DNA of 64,000 bases from Deroplatys truncata (GCA_030765065.1 CM060990.1:462777321-462841320), one strand, 5' to 3'; shown: positions 1 to 11,155, counted from the stretch's first letter. Program-made: numbers and translations. Notes: generated by a model not told the origin, from the letters alone.

Positions 1-281
1 GTAGCTGAAATCAAAACCATTATCGGTGCTCCCTGTTTACAAGATGTTATTAACAAAACTTTGTGGTGTGATGAACGCTTTGTTTGCACAGAAGGCCAAA
101 CACAAACGAGGCACTTATATTAAAGCACCATTAAGTCCTAGAAATGCTGATTAAAATACAAACGTTGAGTCAGTACGTTCTGCGTGGCTAGAAATATAAA
201 ATGATAGCCATAATAATGTGAAAGTATATATTAGTAACAGTAGGAATATATTATATATTCATATTATTAAATAGGATTGGG

Positions 282-635
282 GCGCCGCCGTGGCCTCACC
301 GAGGTGGCCCGGGTTCAATCCCAGGGATCCGCATGTGGGATTTGTGGTGGACAAAGCGGCGTCTGGGCGGGTTTTCTCCGGGTTCTCCGGTTTACCCCGC
401 CATTCATTTCATCAACTGCTCCATCATCACCTTTCCTTTCATCCATTTCACCACCATTTCGCTTCATCTACTTCCTTCCTCCCATACCAGGCATCGGGTT
501 GATCATCCATCCTAGAGATTCTGTCTGATCCATGAGTGTCTGCTCCTCGACGGGCCTCTGACCCCAGGCACCCGCCCGTAAGTCCTGGGGGGTGTCAGTC
601 CTACATAAGAGGAGGTTAAACAGAGAAAGAAGAAG
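282..635 (+). mobile_element. tRNA-derived SINE with target-site duplication
   Basis: The element begins with a tRNA-like head: an A-box-like stretch near 288-300 and a clear B box (ggttcaatccc) near 311-322. A body follows with the ctccgggttctccggttt motif common in arthropod SINEs, and then a purine-rich tail (about 605-635). A 13-bp direct repeat, aaatagga(t/c)tggg, lies at 269-281 and 636-648 with one mismatch, which marks retroposition by a LINE machinery. The short open frames across it are chance. The family name is not known to me. Confidence 0.8.
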
Positions 636-648
636 AAATAGGACTGGG

Positions 649-1109
649 AAATAAAGTTATTTGTAAAGATGAATATGGGTTGAAGAGACAGTGCAAGCAA
701 TAAGCAGGAAACGGGTTTGGTTTTTCCCCATTGTAGCCAAGTGAGGGCACAATACGCTTTTGTTCGTGTACCGTTAGGTCGCCTGAAAAACAGGTGCGTA
801 GAAAGGAAGGTCAGTGGTCTGATAGCTGCAGGCATACGAGTTCATGGGGAAACTTAAAGTAGGCAACCGGTAATAAAGAAGTCAGAAATCATGTGATAGC
901 GAAATGGGGGGATAGAAAAATTCGAAATAAAGAAACACGAGAACTTTGAAAATCACTTGTTCGTGGTATTTCCTTGGAGGTTGCTCTAAAAACAAATGTG
1001 AGTGTCGGCAGGTATGCGCGATAGTATGAAGTGCAGCAGTAATGAAATGCTTGTGTGTGGCGAGGTTCTATCAGGGGTCAGATTTTAAAAAGGTGACGGG
1101 AAATAAACG
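649..1109. other. No recognisable feature
   Basis: About 460 bases with no supported ORF, repeat or RNA. The sequence is moderately purine-rich on the plus strand. Nothing else is visible. Confidence 0.5.
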
Positions 1110-1235
1110 GGCAGGAAAACGAACCAGCCGTATTAACCACCAACCCTAGATCCATGATCCATGCGGGAACCTGAGCTGGCATCGAACCCGGGACCATTCC
1201 TAGAAATACCGTGCCGCCAAATTGGCGCACATCAC
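1110..1235 (-). mobile_element. SINE fragment (tRNA-like B box)
   Basis: Read on the minus strand, this holds a good B box (gggttcgatgcc, about 1178-1190) after a cysteine/serine-tRNA-like lead containing ttggcggcacggta, and then a unique body. The A box is poor, so this is probably a truncated or diverged SINE from a family other than the one at 282. Confidence 0.5.
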
Positions 1236-1599
1236 CTCCTATGCCGCATACCCTCACAACTATTAAATGTGATACTTTTTAAAAACCTTCTTGAATAACG
1301 TGTGTATGCTGGGTGCTGGGTAGGTAATGAATATAACTTAATTATTGATACTCCTTGTTTCCAATGTGCAAAAATTAGAGGGAACTGTTTGAAATTAAAA
1401 CGTAAGAAAACATTTTTGGCTGTAATTGAAGCCATGTAAGAATGACTGAAAAAATAGTTATTAAAACCGCAAGGGCTCCTTACAATATTCTTCCGCATTT
1501 CTAGAAGAAACATAAAACCAAATATCAACTTAAATTGAATCCATAATGCACAGGGATGCAAGACAGGTTAATACCTAGTGTGATCACCGCCATTGTCAA

Positions 1600-2410
1600 T
1601 TACACCTTGAAGCTTTTCTTGCATGTTTGATACAAGCCTGGACACTGACGATGGTTACGCACGTAATGTTGCCACATTTCCAAGACATGGGCTTCTAGAA
1701 CCTCCCGCGCTCTGTCTTCTCGGCGCATCTTCAACTCTTGACCCATGAACGCCCACATGTGGTCATTGGGATTCAAATCAGGAGACTTTGGGGCCAATCG
1801 ATGCACACATTCTCTGGGTGTCTTATTAGCCAGTTTTTGGTGAAATTGGATGTGTGCCCAGCAATGTTGTTGTGATAAAGAAATAATTGTCTTGTTCCGG
1901 GAAATTAGCCCTTAAAGATGGCAACAGAGTCTTCTGGAGGATATTAATATACACCCCATTGATCATTCTCTCCGGCACCATAATCAGTTGTCCCGGTCCA
2001 ATACTGTTATATAGACCCAGAGGTGGGCTGATATTCTTCTAGAGCGATTTCTATGCACAAAATGTCTGGGATCGTATCTTGTACCACGCGGCCTATAGAG
2101 ACACACCCTACCTTGCTGGTCAGACAGGAACACCTTCTCGTCCGACCAGGCCATTATATTCCAGTAGGCCTGCCGTAACTGGATGTTTCTTTGGGCCCAC
2201 TCCAATCTTCTGGCTTTTTGAACCAGAGTGAGGATTGTCTTGGTGGCAGGACAATGAAATTCAAGGCCCGCCTCCTTTAGCCTATGCCGTATAGTTTCAT
2301 GAGAACCCCGTATTCTGACTATCGCTTAGGTATCCTGTATCCCCCTAGTACCGACGGGTTCAAATATTTTCTGTGCCACGTGCTTGTAACCGCAGGGGGT
2401 CTTATCGAGA
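1600..2410 (-). pseudogene. Tc1/mariner transposase relic
   Basis: Two minus-strand frames match the Tc1/mariner DDE transposase, which cuts and pastes its element at TA sites. The 5' part (about 1984-2290) gives an RLEWAQRN-type lead and then MAWSDEKVFLSDQQGR, whose SDE holds the first catalytic Asp. The 3' part (1600-1806) gives LAPKSPDLNPNDHMWA, the block that holds the last catalytic Asp, in the usual SPDLNP form. The middle block (an EQDN-like stretch) can be read only by changing frame near 1830-1980. Frameshifts and stops in all frames show it is dead. Terminal repeats were not found. The family call is firm; the exact lineage is not. Confidence 0.85.
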
Positions 2411-2849
2411 GGTTAGCTCATACCTGCTCTACAAGGTTAGAGGATGTAATAGTGCTAAAGAAAATATAATTCCAATACATTTCCCTTAGACTTGGCTGTA
2501 AGAAACTAATAACTGTGAAAAACAGCAATAATATTACAATAAAGGGACATAATCAGTAAACAAACTAATTTTTAGGAATTAGAAGCATCAAATCACTGTA
2601 TAATAAGTAAGTGTTAAAACAAAATGTTTGGTTTTCAATATTCACTATTTTCTCTACCCATTATCAACTAACATGGTCTTTATTTATCATAATATCCTCA
2701 TAAAGTATGATTTTTCGATGCATTTTAACTTAATCGCGACTACAATTTAGGCCAGAAATTATTTCAAGTTACAGTCTAAGTTACACCTCTCGCTATTTAA
2801 TTGCATTCAAGATGCCGTAACCAAACAGCCGCTTATCTATACTGTAGCG
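2411..2849. other. AT-rich flank, no gene
   Basis: AT-rich DNA between the Tc1 relic and the 5' LTR. It may include the far end of the Tc1 element, but no terminal repeat could be paired. Confidence 0.4.
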
Positions 2850-3353
2850 TGTATGTGTGTATTGTCATGCCAGACACATTATTGTGTCGTTGGCGCAGTA
2901 TTGTTGGGATACTTCTTTTGGCTGGGGTTTTGAAGTTTCGTCTGGCGTGGCGACTCGCCACCTTCTAGCTGGTGATCCTAGCTAGCGGTGGAGAGTGAGG
3001 GAAGTGAGCGTTACTTCTTTGTGTTGTGTGGCGAGCGTCACTTCAGGTCGAGTGTTTGGTCTGAAAGGTCGTATGTGAAATCGTGTGAATGTAGTTCGTG
3101 TGTGTAGCATCTCCCTTTAATTTCTTCCTGTTTATCTTTTGTGTGTGATGTAGGGGCACAGTGTTTATACTGAATAAACCACAGGTAATGTGATTTATGT
3201 GAAATTCTGTGTATTTTGTTATAACTAACCCACGCCTGCTCTGGAATGTGTAGTTTAAGATTCTGGCCCTCTTGCTCCACTGCAGCTATGCCTCCCAATG
3301 TATATGCTGGGGTAATTAAAATATAACATCTAGCTGCAAAGATTTTGGCCTCA
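2850..3353 (+). repeat. 5' LTR
   Basis: It starts at a TG within a short GT run and ends ...ggcctca. It shares with 7917-8430 the blocks ctggcgtggcgactcgcc, ctagctggtgatcctagct and gagcgttacttctttgtg. It contains AATAAA at about 3173-3178 as a possible polyadenylation signal; the 3' LTR has AATAAG there. The bases just after, starting at tggcctcatccc (about 3346), could be a tRNA primer site, but this is uncertain because the same start lies in both LTR ends. Confidence 0.8.
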
Positions 3354-4961
3354 TCCCAGTATATAACATTTTTAGTGGTTTGTTGCCGGGTATGATATAA
3401 TATTTTGTTGCGAACGCTATTACATCACTGTGAAGAAAATTTTCGTGTGCTTGTAGGCAGCACATTTCGGCACAGTAACGAGACCGTTACACTGAAAATT
3501 CCAAATTATTCAAGAGGTTGGCGTGATGATTCTTTCTTTGGCGTCGCAAAATTTTATTTTTTCCAATCCATTTCGGCCCTGAAAATTCTTCACTTTTAGT
3601 AGGCTTCATAATTTTTTTATGTGATGGCTATATAATGTGTTTTTTGTGTCTCTGCATTGCCACTTTCTGCTCCTCTCTGACTGTTTCCCCTTCCTCTCTC
3701 TCTCTTCTTTATTCCATTCCCTGTTCTCACGTTGTTTGCTGTGTATATGTGTGTGTGTGTGTGTGTATTTCAACTGTTTGTAAGATATGTGGTCTTATTG
3801 AAAAATTTTACAAAGCCTCCACTCTTTAATTTTTCTATAGGTTGAGGACAATACTCGTAATGGGTACGAGTTTTCTGTTTACGGTACTATGTGTTATGGG
3901 TCCTAATCAGCATAGTTACCTTTCAATCCTGCGTATTTTGTTTTCTTAAATTAAGTTTACCATACAGTAGTTCTGTTTCAAGCATCCACGACGGTGAGTT
4001 AACGACCTATAATTTGATAAATATATTCTGTATGTGAGCAGCGTCTCAGGTATTTCTGTGAAAGTTCTAGATTTTGTATGCCAGATACAACTACATTCAT
4101 CTTTTAAATTTGACCCTTGCCTCATGATATTGACATTTTTATGTGTGTTATGTCACCTTGCTACTATATCTTACGCCTCTGTTAATAAATTGTGCTAGTG
4201 AAATTATTGAGGGTTATGAATCAAATTTGTCACTGTAGCGCATTACAGATGTATTGTATAACCTAACATTTCTGACCAGTGCCTTGGTTGAATTTTCTTT
4301 TCTTTACAGTCAGTGTACTTACTGTATTACATTTCAGATACTGTCAGCATCATTTCTGTATGATTTTAACACAGGCATGGCTAGTTTATGCTGAACACTA
4401 GGGAAACTGCTACCTTGATTTGGTTCATTATGTGCATTTGACTTTTTTGTACTAATTTTTTCAGCATCAAGTTACTAATGTTAGCATACACCGTTACTTT
4501 GCGTACAATTGTACTACTGAAATTGTGTTAATTTTGGTCATATTTAGCCTCATTAAGCTTATTTGCTTTTAGCTTCACAATATAACTATTTTGCTTTCAT
4601 TCCACTGTGATATGCTATAATTCTTTGGCAGTGTCATCTCTGTTTCTGTGAATATTACAGGCCTATACTGCTTCATACTGAGTGATTAATTCTTACCTGT
4701 GTGTACCATTAACTTACATATTTGATTTATTGTTAATTTCTGGCATTGCCTATGGAAATTTACTTTTTTTTAAACTGTGTTGATTTATGAATGCAAACTC
4801 TGCCTCTCTTACAGCATTGAAATTTATGCATTTTGGTCATACGTATTTTTGTCTCTGATGCAATAATATTTTTACATGGTGTCTGTCCACTCATGGTTTT
4901 TTTATTACAGCCACTGTTTAAATGCATGCCTGTGTCTAATTAATTTTTTGTCTAGATTTCT
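3354..4961 (+). other. Internal leader of the LTR element, non-coding
   Basis: 1.6 kb of T-rich DNA between the 5' LTR and gag with no coding signal. It includes a short GT microsatellite near 3749-3768. Such long leaders occur in non-autonomous LTR elements. Confidence 0.45.
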
Positions 4962-6213
4962 GTGTTAATACTGTGCTGTATAGTTTCACTATACCAAAGA
5001 GAAATAACAGACAACCCTCAGACATGCATGTGGAAGACCGCCCACCTACGCCTTCTACTAGGTGGGCGGTCAAGGTCATCGACCTTGGTGGCCACCAAAA
5101 ATGATTTAATTATACTTGTACAAGCAGTTGTCCAGAGTACTGTGTCTGCTGTTCAATCCTCTGTTGTTTGACCCTCTGTTGAACCTTCTTTCTTTAATGC
5201 TGCAGTAGACAATCCTTTTGATTTTCTGAATAGCATTGAAAGGGTAGCTTTTGCTAATAACTGGTCAGATTTGCAAAAAGAGAGGTATTTGCCTTGTTAC
5301 CTTAAAAACACTGCTATACAATGGTTTCAGACATTTTGTCACAGACATCCCTCTAATGATTGGGCTCTTTTAAAATCTTCTTTTATTACAGCTTTTCAGG
5401 TTACTTACCAAGATGAATTGTTAGAAAGTAATCTCCGACAAAGAATTCAATTAGATTCTGAACCTGTTTTGCACTATGTTTATGATGTACTAAAAATTAA
5501 AGTTAAATTGATTTTTATTTATGGACGCTCTTTAACTGCTGTGGTCCTTAGCATTCCATTCTATATTGGGCGTGAAAGACCTGTAATTTTGCCCAGATGC
5601 CTCTTTACCGGCTTGAGGTTCTTTCACACTCCGTAAATCTACGACACAGGACCACCGGGTTTACTTCCCTTCCGAAGGAAGCCATGCTAAGGATTTTACG
5701 CCCGAAAAAATCCATCTTCCTCCGCCGGGTTTGAACCCGCGACCTCGGGAACTAGAGGCTAGCATGGTAACTACTACACCACGGAGGACGACGATGATAT
5801 ACTGTCTTTGTGTGATCAGGTTAATCAAAGTATGACTCAAACTGAGCAAATAAGAAATTTACTAATAGTTCTGAAGCCTGAGTATGTAAGCATTATCTTC
5901 CAATGAACCCTCTTACTGTAGATGATCTTTTACATGCTCTTAAGCGCGTGGATAAAGCACAATTTTATATGACACAAAGAGAGCACTTGGCCGCTGCACA
6001 GGCGCAGTCTACGGATCATGCTTCGGCTCCTCCACCTCTTACTCTACCAGCTGGGACTACTAACTCATTTCTTTCAAGTCTTTCACCTTTACCTGCTCTC
6101 CCTGCCCCTCCTACTAGTGATGTCACGGAATTAGCTGCAAGAGTGGACTGGTTGGCCAGCAAAATATACTCATTGAGAGGTTATAAACTGGTAATGGTTC
6201 TCTTTTACAGATA
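4962..6213 (+). pseudogene. gag: gag relic of LTR retrotransposon
   Basis: One frame from about 5025 encodes a retrotransposon Gag (capsid) domain: NSIERVAFANNWSDLQKER, then LPCYLKNTAIQWF and WALLKSSFITAFQ, the usual A-x-x-W-[FY] ... W..L...F...F pattern. An in-frame stop sits at 5169-5171. The frame is then cut by a SINE at 5492-5793 and resumes (DDILSLCDQVNQ, then LKPEY) before a frame change near 5900. From 5903 the frame reads MNPLTVDDLLHALKRVD, followed by a proline-rich tail ending at 6213. No CCHC zinc knuckle is visible. Gag assembles the particle that packages element RNA. The copy cannot be functional. Confidence 0.8.
5492..5793 (-). mobile_element. tRNA-derived SINE inserted in gag
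   Basis: On the minus strand the head holds an A box (tggtgtagtagt, about 5773-5784) and a perfect B box (gggttcaaacccgg, about 5726-5739), a body of about 220 bp, and an A/T tail at 5492-5510. Direct repeats atgatgtact (5482-5491) and atgatatact (5794-5803) flank it, and removing it rejoins the gag frame. A second copy lies at 9846-10096. RNA polymerase III would transcribe an intact copy. Confidence 0.85.
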
Positions 6214-7902
6214 ACAAGTTTGTTTGCTTATTTTTCTATGTACTTTGTTGCGACACTACATTTTGTTTTGGGTGATAACTTAACATGTAATTACCAAGAT
6301 TCTTTAATGTGATCCTTTTCAGCTTTGTGAGGGTATTTTAATGTGAGATCAAAGGCTGATGTTTTTTGTTTGTTTTGTTTGATATGCTCTTGCTAATGTG
6401 CCGTTGAGTATTTAGCAAGGTGAGATAGTTACTGTGTTTGCTTTATGTCCACAGTAATGTCGGTTTGTTTTTGATGCACTGTTTGAGCTTGCTTAGAGTC
6501 ACCGTGCAGCTGTTATTCACTGTACTGGATATCAACCCCCTTTTTGAGAGGTGCTACTGGAACGAGGGAAATGGTCACAAGGTCAACCTTCTGTCCAGCA
6601 GCTACGCTATGCCCATTCGCTAAAGTTTTGTTTACCTGGGTGAGTACGTGTTTCCAAAATGTTCGTGTAATCCGTAATTGTCACAATATTTACCCAAAAT
6701 AATTTCTTTCTTTCGTCACTTCTAACTATTTTCATTTCCTTTTTTTGTCTGTTTTATGAATGTATTTTTCAGAATCTATTGACTGGGGTTTGGTCCACAC
6801 TCCAACCATAACAGAATATATGGGGCTACATAACTATATCTATGAAAAAAAGAGTTCGAGCCAGTCTCTTGCGAACTACGCATAGAGCGTTGCTAGGGAG
6901 TAGGTCATTAGCATAGTTGATGATCGTTCCCCTACCTATATTTGATCCTGTAGTTAGTATGTCTGTAGCTATATTGTAGTTTGCTAGTAGATTGATTAAC
7001 AATTTTTTTTCTGGGGTTGTCATTTTTAAATTCTTAGTACTAATTTCTCAATGTGTTTTGGTCCATACTTGTATTAATTCCCACAGTAATACAATTTTTA
7101 TGTTCAGTTTTCACTGTAAAGCATCAAGAGCCCTAAATTTCATTGTCATGTTAAAACCTACAACATTTTGTCATTAAATTTTTGTCTGGGTGTCCCTACT
7201 TTAAATATACTCATGAATAGTTGTTAGTCATATCCAATAATTGGGCGCTCAATTAACGTATTTTTTTTCTTTTCTTTTGCAAGGCCTTGCTTTAGATTTA
7301 AGTTATATTAGTTTTGTGTGTCCCCTGCCTTTTGTTTTTGTAATATTTGTTCCGTGTATCTTTTCTTGTCTATTGTGACCCTGACGATTTCCGCAAATCT
7401 TGTTCCAGCCTGCCGGTAGCCCCAGGAAACGTTCCCCTCCGCAGACAGAGGACAGTCTCACCACGCCAGGCTACGATGGTGTACTCCCTTTTGGTTTTGT
7501 CTGTGCCGACAGGACCCGTCGGTCACAGACCAACTCTGCAGATATTCAGCTACTTCACTGTGTTTTGCAGTGGTGATGGATTGGTACAGACTGTGCGTGC
7601 TATAATTTTCATCCATCATATCTTCAGCGGGTGTGGTTAAGTTACCGAGCAAAGCAGTTTTCTGAACCATTCCGAAACAGCACTTTCTTCATAATAAACT
7701 GTGTTCGTGCAGAAGAGGATTTACGACCTGGGGGGGTTTCCTTGTGGGACTACTTCATCGTTAATACAGGATTATTATCCTTGTGGGGATTCATCAGAGC
7801 TTTTTGTAATATCTGTATATTCAACAACTTTGCATGTTCATATTTTTCTTTGTTTTTGTTTTTATTTCCTTTCTCTTTTCGGCGGGGACGCCTCATTATT
7901 GT
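6214..7902 (+). other. Internal 3' region of LTR element, no pol
   Basis: 1.7 kb between gag and the polypurine tract. I looked for protease (DTG/DSG), reverse transcriptase (YxDD) and integrase (HHCC, DDE) signatures in the six frames and found none. Two open frames of about 100-137 codons (7347-7640 and 7631-8044) resemble no protein known to me and are probably chance. Confidence 0.5.
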
Positions 7903-7914
7903 AAGCGGGGGAAA
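7903..7914 (+). promoter_or_regulatory. Polypurine tract of LTR element
   Basis: A purine run with one C (aagcgggggaaa) lies 2-3 bases before the 3' LTR. This is the expected place for the primer of plus-strand synthesis. Confidence 0.6.
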
Positions 7915-7916
7915 TA

Positions 7917-8430
7917 TGTGTGTGTGTGTGTGTGTATTGTCACGCCAGACACTTTATTGTGTCGTTAGCGACAGTATTGTTGGGGTAATTCTTTCAGTTG
8001 GGGTTTTGAAGTTTTGTCTGGCGTGGCGACTCGCCACCTTCTAGCTGGTGATCCTAGCTACCGGTGGAGAGTGGGGGAAGTGAGCGTTACTTCTTTGTGT
8101 TGTGTGGTGAGCGTCACTTTAGGTCGTGTGTTTGGTCTGAAAGGTCGTATATAAAATCGTGTGAATGTATCCTCGTGTGTGTAGCATCTCCCTTTAATTT
8201 CTTCCTGTTTATCTTTTGTGTGCGATGTAGGGGCACCGCGTTTATACTGAATAAGCCTTAGGTAATGTGATTAATGTCAAATTCTATATATTTTGTTATA
8301 ACTATTCCGCGCCTGCGCTGGAATGCATAGTTTACGATTCTGGTCTTCTTCTGCCACTGCAGCTATGGCTCCCAATGTATATGCTGGGGTAACTAAAACT
8401 TAATATCTACCTGCAGACATTTTGGCCTCA
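7917..8430 (+). repeat. 3' LTR
   Basis: It starts within a GT microsatellite (about 7917-7935), which is longer than in the 5' LTR, and ends ...tttggcctca. Most differences from the 5' LTR are single-base changes. Directly after it the 122-bp tandem array begins. Confidence 0.8.
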
Positions 8431-8454
8431 CTTCCACAATACCACAGCTCTTCT

Positions 8455-9065
8455 TTTTACTGTCTCTACTGCTTACCTATAATAAGTAGGGAAAGCATTG
8501 TATTACACTCAAACATTCGATAACGAGATTCACATAAAATACACGTGTTGAGACCTCCTGAATCCAAAGAAAGTATTTTTACTTTCCCTACTATGCACTT
8601 ACAGTAAGTAGAGGAACTATTTTATCCCACCCAAAAATTCAATAACGAGATTCACCGGAAATACACGTTTTGGTACTCCCTGATTCCAAAGAAAGCATTT
8701 TTACTTTCTCAACCACGTACTTACGGTAAGTAGAGGAAGTATTGTATTACAACAAAAAATTCAATAATGTGATTCACGGGGAACTCACGTTTTGAGAACC
8801 CCTAAATCCAAAGAAAGCATGTTTACTTTCCCTACTACGTAGTTACAGTAAGTAGAGGAGGTATTGTATTCCACCCAAAAATTCAATAACGAGATTTACC
8901 GGAAATACTCGTTTTAGACCCCCTAAATACAAATAAAGCATTTCTACTTTCCCTACTACGCACTTAGAGAAAGCAGACGAAGTATTGTATTCCCCCAAAA
9001 ATTCAATGTAATTTCACCAGAAATAACGTTTGAAACTCCCTGGATATAAATAATGTATTTTTAGA
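8455..9065. repeat. Tandem array, ~122-bp unit, about five copies
   Basis: The block aagtagaggaa(c/g)tattgtatt recurs near 8482, 8606, 8728 and 8850, and in decayed form near 8970, giving a period of about 122. Each unit then has caaaaattcaataa, a cgagattcac-like block, and an aaagaaagcatttttactttc block. The last unit is degenerate and runs into a GT microsatellite at about 9077-9100. Single copies of the same monomer precede the R1 tail at 43745 and 50748. Confidence 0.8.
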
Positions 9066-9104
9066 AAAAGATCCCAGTGTGTGTGTGTGTGCGTGTATGT
9101 ATGT

Positions 9105-9735
9105 GAGTGTGTGCGTGCGGATCCGTGAACAGCATAACTCAAAAGCAAAAAGTCGGTTAAAAACCATACTTGGTGTTTAAGTTCAACATCTTCCAAGGAT
9201 GCGACCCGAAGATTTTGAAGAAAATCCCCCACTCCAAACTACTCTTTACATTGGACATTTTTCGAAACGTTTATTTTTGTAAAAATGACTAACGATTTTG
9301 ATTACAATACATACGTTTAAGTTATTTTCATGATAAATAATATGTATATCCTTAATTTTCTAGCAATGGTCTGTAAATTCGTCGTTATTGTGAATGACTT
9401 TTGATAATTAGTAAACCGTAAGGCAGAGAAAAATCTTACCGCACAACAAATGTAGATCTTGTTAAAGCACGAAGTTTATGTCAAATGACATTTTTATGGT
9501 AATAACCTATTCTGAAATATTCTTTGCTATTAGTTTGAAATTTCAAATACTTTACCTATACTTCTCTCATCTGCAAATCGCTATTGTTTTTCTTTCTTTC
9601 TTTTTCGTGTTCATACAAAGAGAGCAGAATTTCCACACTGTAACACAGCTTTGTAAAAACAGCTTATAGAAGAGTGAGTAGAGAAAGTCATGTGAATGCA
9701 ACACATATTTTATAGCAAAGCTCCACATGCCTGTG
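9105..9735. repeat. R1 repeat tail, first copy
   Basis: This starts with gaacagcataactcaaaagc and passes through aagattttgaagaaaatc, ccaaactactctttacat, a cgattttgattacaatac block and a gtcatgtgaatgcaacac end. The same order of blocks is found at 9741-11070, 43745-44240 and 50748-51600. There is no coding potential. The class is unknown. Confidence 0.7.
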
Positions 9736-9845
9736 TGTCTGTGAACAACATAAATCCAAAGCGAAAAGTCAGTTAAATACCAAACTTTATATTTAAGTTC
9801 AGCATCTTTCAAAGATGTGACAAGGATTTTCAAGAAAATCTCCCC

Positions 9846-10096
9846 TAAAAATTAAATTGAGTTTTATTTATGGACTCTCTTTAACTACTATGGTCCTTAA
9901 CGTCCCATTCTAAATTGGGCGTGAAAGACCAAAAATTTTGCTCAGATGCCTCTTATTAGACTTGAGGTTCTTTTACGTGCCGTAAATCTATGACACGGGA
10001 CCACCGGCTTTACTTCCCTTCCGAAGGAAGTCATGCTAAGGATTTTTACGCCTAAAAAAATCCATCACCCTCCACCGGGTTTGAACCCGCGACCTC
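9846..10096 (-). mobile_element. 5'-truncated copy of the 5492 SINE
   Basis: It is collinear with 5492-5793 (ccgaaggaag(c/t)catgctaagga, gggtttgaacccgcgacctc) but ends at the B box and lacks the A box. An exact 10-bp direct repeat, aaatctcccc, lies at 9836-9845 and 10097-10106. The truncation therefore happened during reverse transcription, not by later loss. Confidence 0.85.
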
Positions 10097-10561
10097 AAAT
10101 CTCCCCCGTCCTGAACAACTCTTTAAATGGAAAAATGTTCGAAATTTGTTATGTTCTTAAAAAGTCTAATTATTTTGATTAAAATACTCTCTGTTTAAAA
10201 TATTTTCATGATAAACGAAATATATATTTTGAACTTACTGGGAAGGGTCTCTCAAGTATTCTTCATTCTGAATGACTTTTATATAATTAGTAAACTCTAA
10301 AAGATTGGACAAATTTTGCTACACAAGAAATGCAGACCCCGTTAAAGCACGCAGTTTGTATTTTACGAGGTTAACTATTTCCCAGATATTTTTTGTAATT
10401 GGTTTGAATACTTTTTATAACTGAGAAGTCGCTATTCGTTTTGTTTTTGTCGCGGTCATACAAACAGCATGGAATTTTAAAACATCACGTAGTGACATGC
10501 TTTTTAAAAACATGACTATGGCTTGATCTACGTATCCTACAACGAAATGTGTAAATGTGAA

Positions 10562-10792
10562 CTTTTTGGTATTTAATTATCGTCCTTTAACGGGGTAGAC
10601 CATTACGGACGGTGAAGAAACGAAATGGTTCAAATGGCCCGAGGTCTCTAGAGCTTAGAGTTGCGTGACATTCATTTTCTCAGGATAAGGGAAAAACCCG
10701 GAATAAACCTTATCCATGTAACTCACACTAACCGAGATTCTAACTCGGGACCTCTTGAATGCGAGGCAGACCCCCACTCCATAGAGTTGGGT
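10562..10792 (-). mobile_element. SINE in R1, with target-site duplication
   Basis: The minus strand shows a tRNA-like head with a B box (gagttagaatctcgg, about 10726-10741) and a body (ggataaggtttattccgggt, aactctaagctctagaga) shared with 46940-47142. A direct repeat, taaatgtgaa, lies at 10552-10561 and 10793-10802, and the interrupted R1 sequence becomes continuous if the element is removed. Confidence 0.8.
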
Positions 10793-11099
10793 TAAATGTG
10801 AATTTAACGTTTATCTGGATTATCAAAACTTAGATAGAAAATAAGATTTAGTAAAAATAATTTGTAGAATGGTGAGAAGAGAATGTTACTTGAACGCAAC
10901 ACATTAGATTTTTCTCGTGGTAATGCAAAGAGCGTGGAATTTCAAAGGAACCACATAAAATTTTGACTTTCGTTTTAGCTTCAGAATTCTTCTTATACTT
11001 ACAACGAAGTTTGTAAGAGTGTAATGAGTTTTTCTCAATTAACATGAAGTAACTAATTCTTCTTTCACACAAGCCGTATGTAGGGCAAGGTTGGAAAGG

Positions 11100-11155
11100 T
11101 AGAATCAGACTGAAAACTCAATGCCACGGCCGGGATTTGAACTACGGATTTTCCA
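11100..11155 (-). mobile_element. SINE fragment
   Basis: The minus strand holds a B-box-like stretch (agttcaaatcccggccgtgg, about 11121-11141) and then cattgagttttcagtctgat. Only about 55 bases remain. Confidence 0.45.

Larger units (their letters stand above)
2850..8430 (+). mobile_element. LTR retrotransposon, gag-only, decayed
   Basis: Two direct repeats of about 0.5 kb (2850-3353 and 7917-8430) bound 4.6 kb of internal DNA. The 3' repeat is preceded by a polypurine tract, and a broken gag lies between them. There is no reverse transcriptase, protease or integrase signature in any frame, so the element would have depended on a helper. The clear but imperfect similarity of the LTRs, the gag lesions and an inserted SINE all indicate age. 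I could not find matching TSDs outside the LTRs: the bases after 8430 do not repeat those before 2850. The gag type suggests a Ty3/gypsy-like element, which is inference. Confidence 0.8.
9741..11070. repeat. R1 repeat tail, second copy, interrupted by two SINEs
   Basis: This is a second, diverged copy of the 9105-9735 sequence, extended to the right. Its blocks (gtgaacaacataaatccaaa, ttcaagaaaatctcccc, gattaaaatactctctg, cctacaacgaaatgtgtaa, gtttatctggatta) are interrupted by SINEs at 9846-10096 and 10562-10792. Each SINE has duplicated target sequence from R1, so R1 is the older sequence. Confidence 0.7.

Noticed and set aside
7347-8044. Two ORFs of 97 and 137 codons before the 3' LTR, considered as an env or pol remnant
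   Set aside because: No catalytic or membrane-fusion motif, and the second runs into the LTR. No retroviral-type gene can be supported.
8455-9065. CRISPR-like array
   Set aside because: The units are contiguous 122-bp tandem repeats without unique spacers, in a eukaryotic context.
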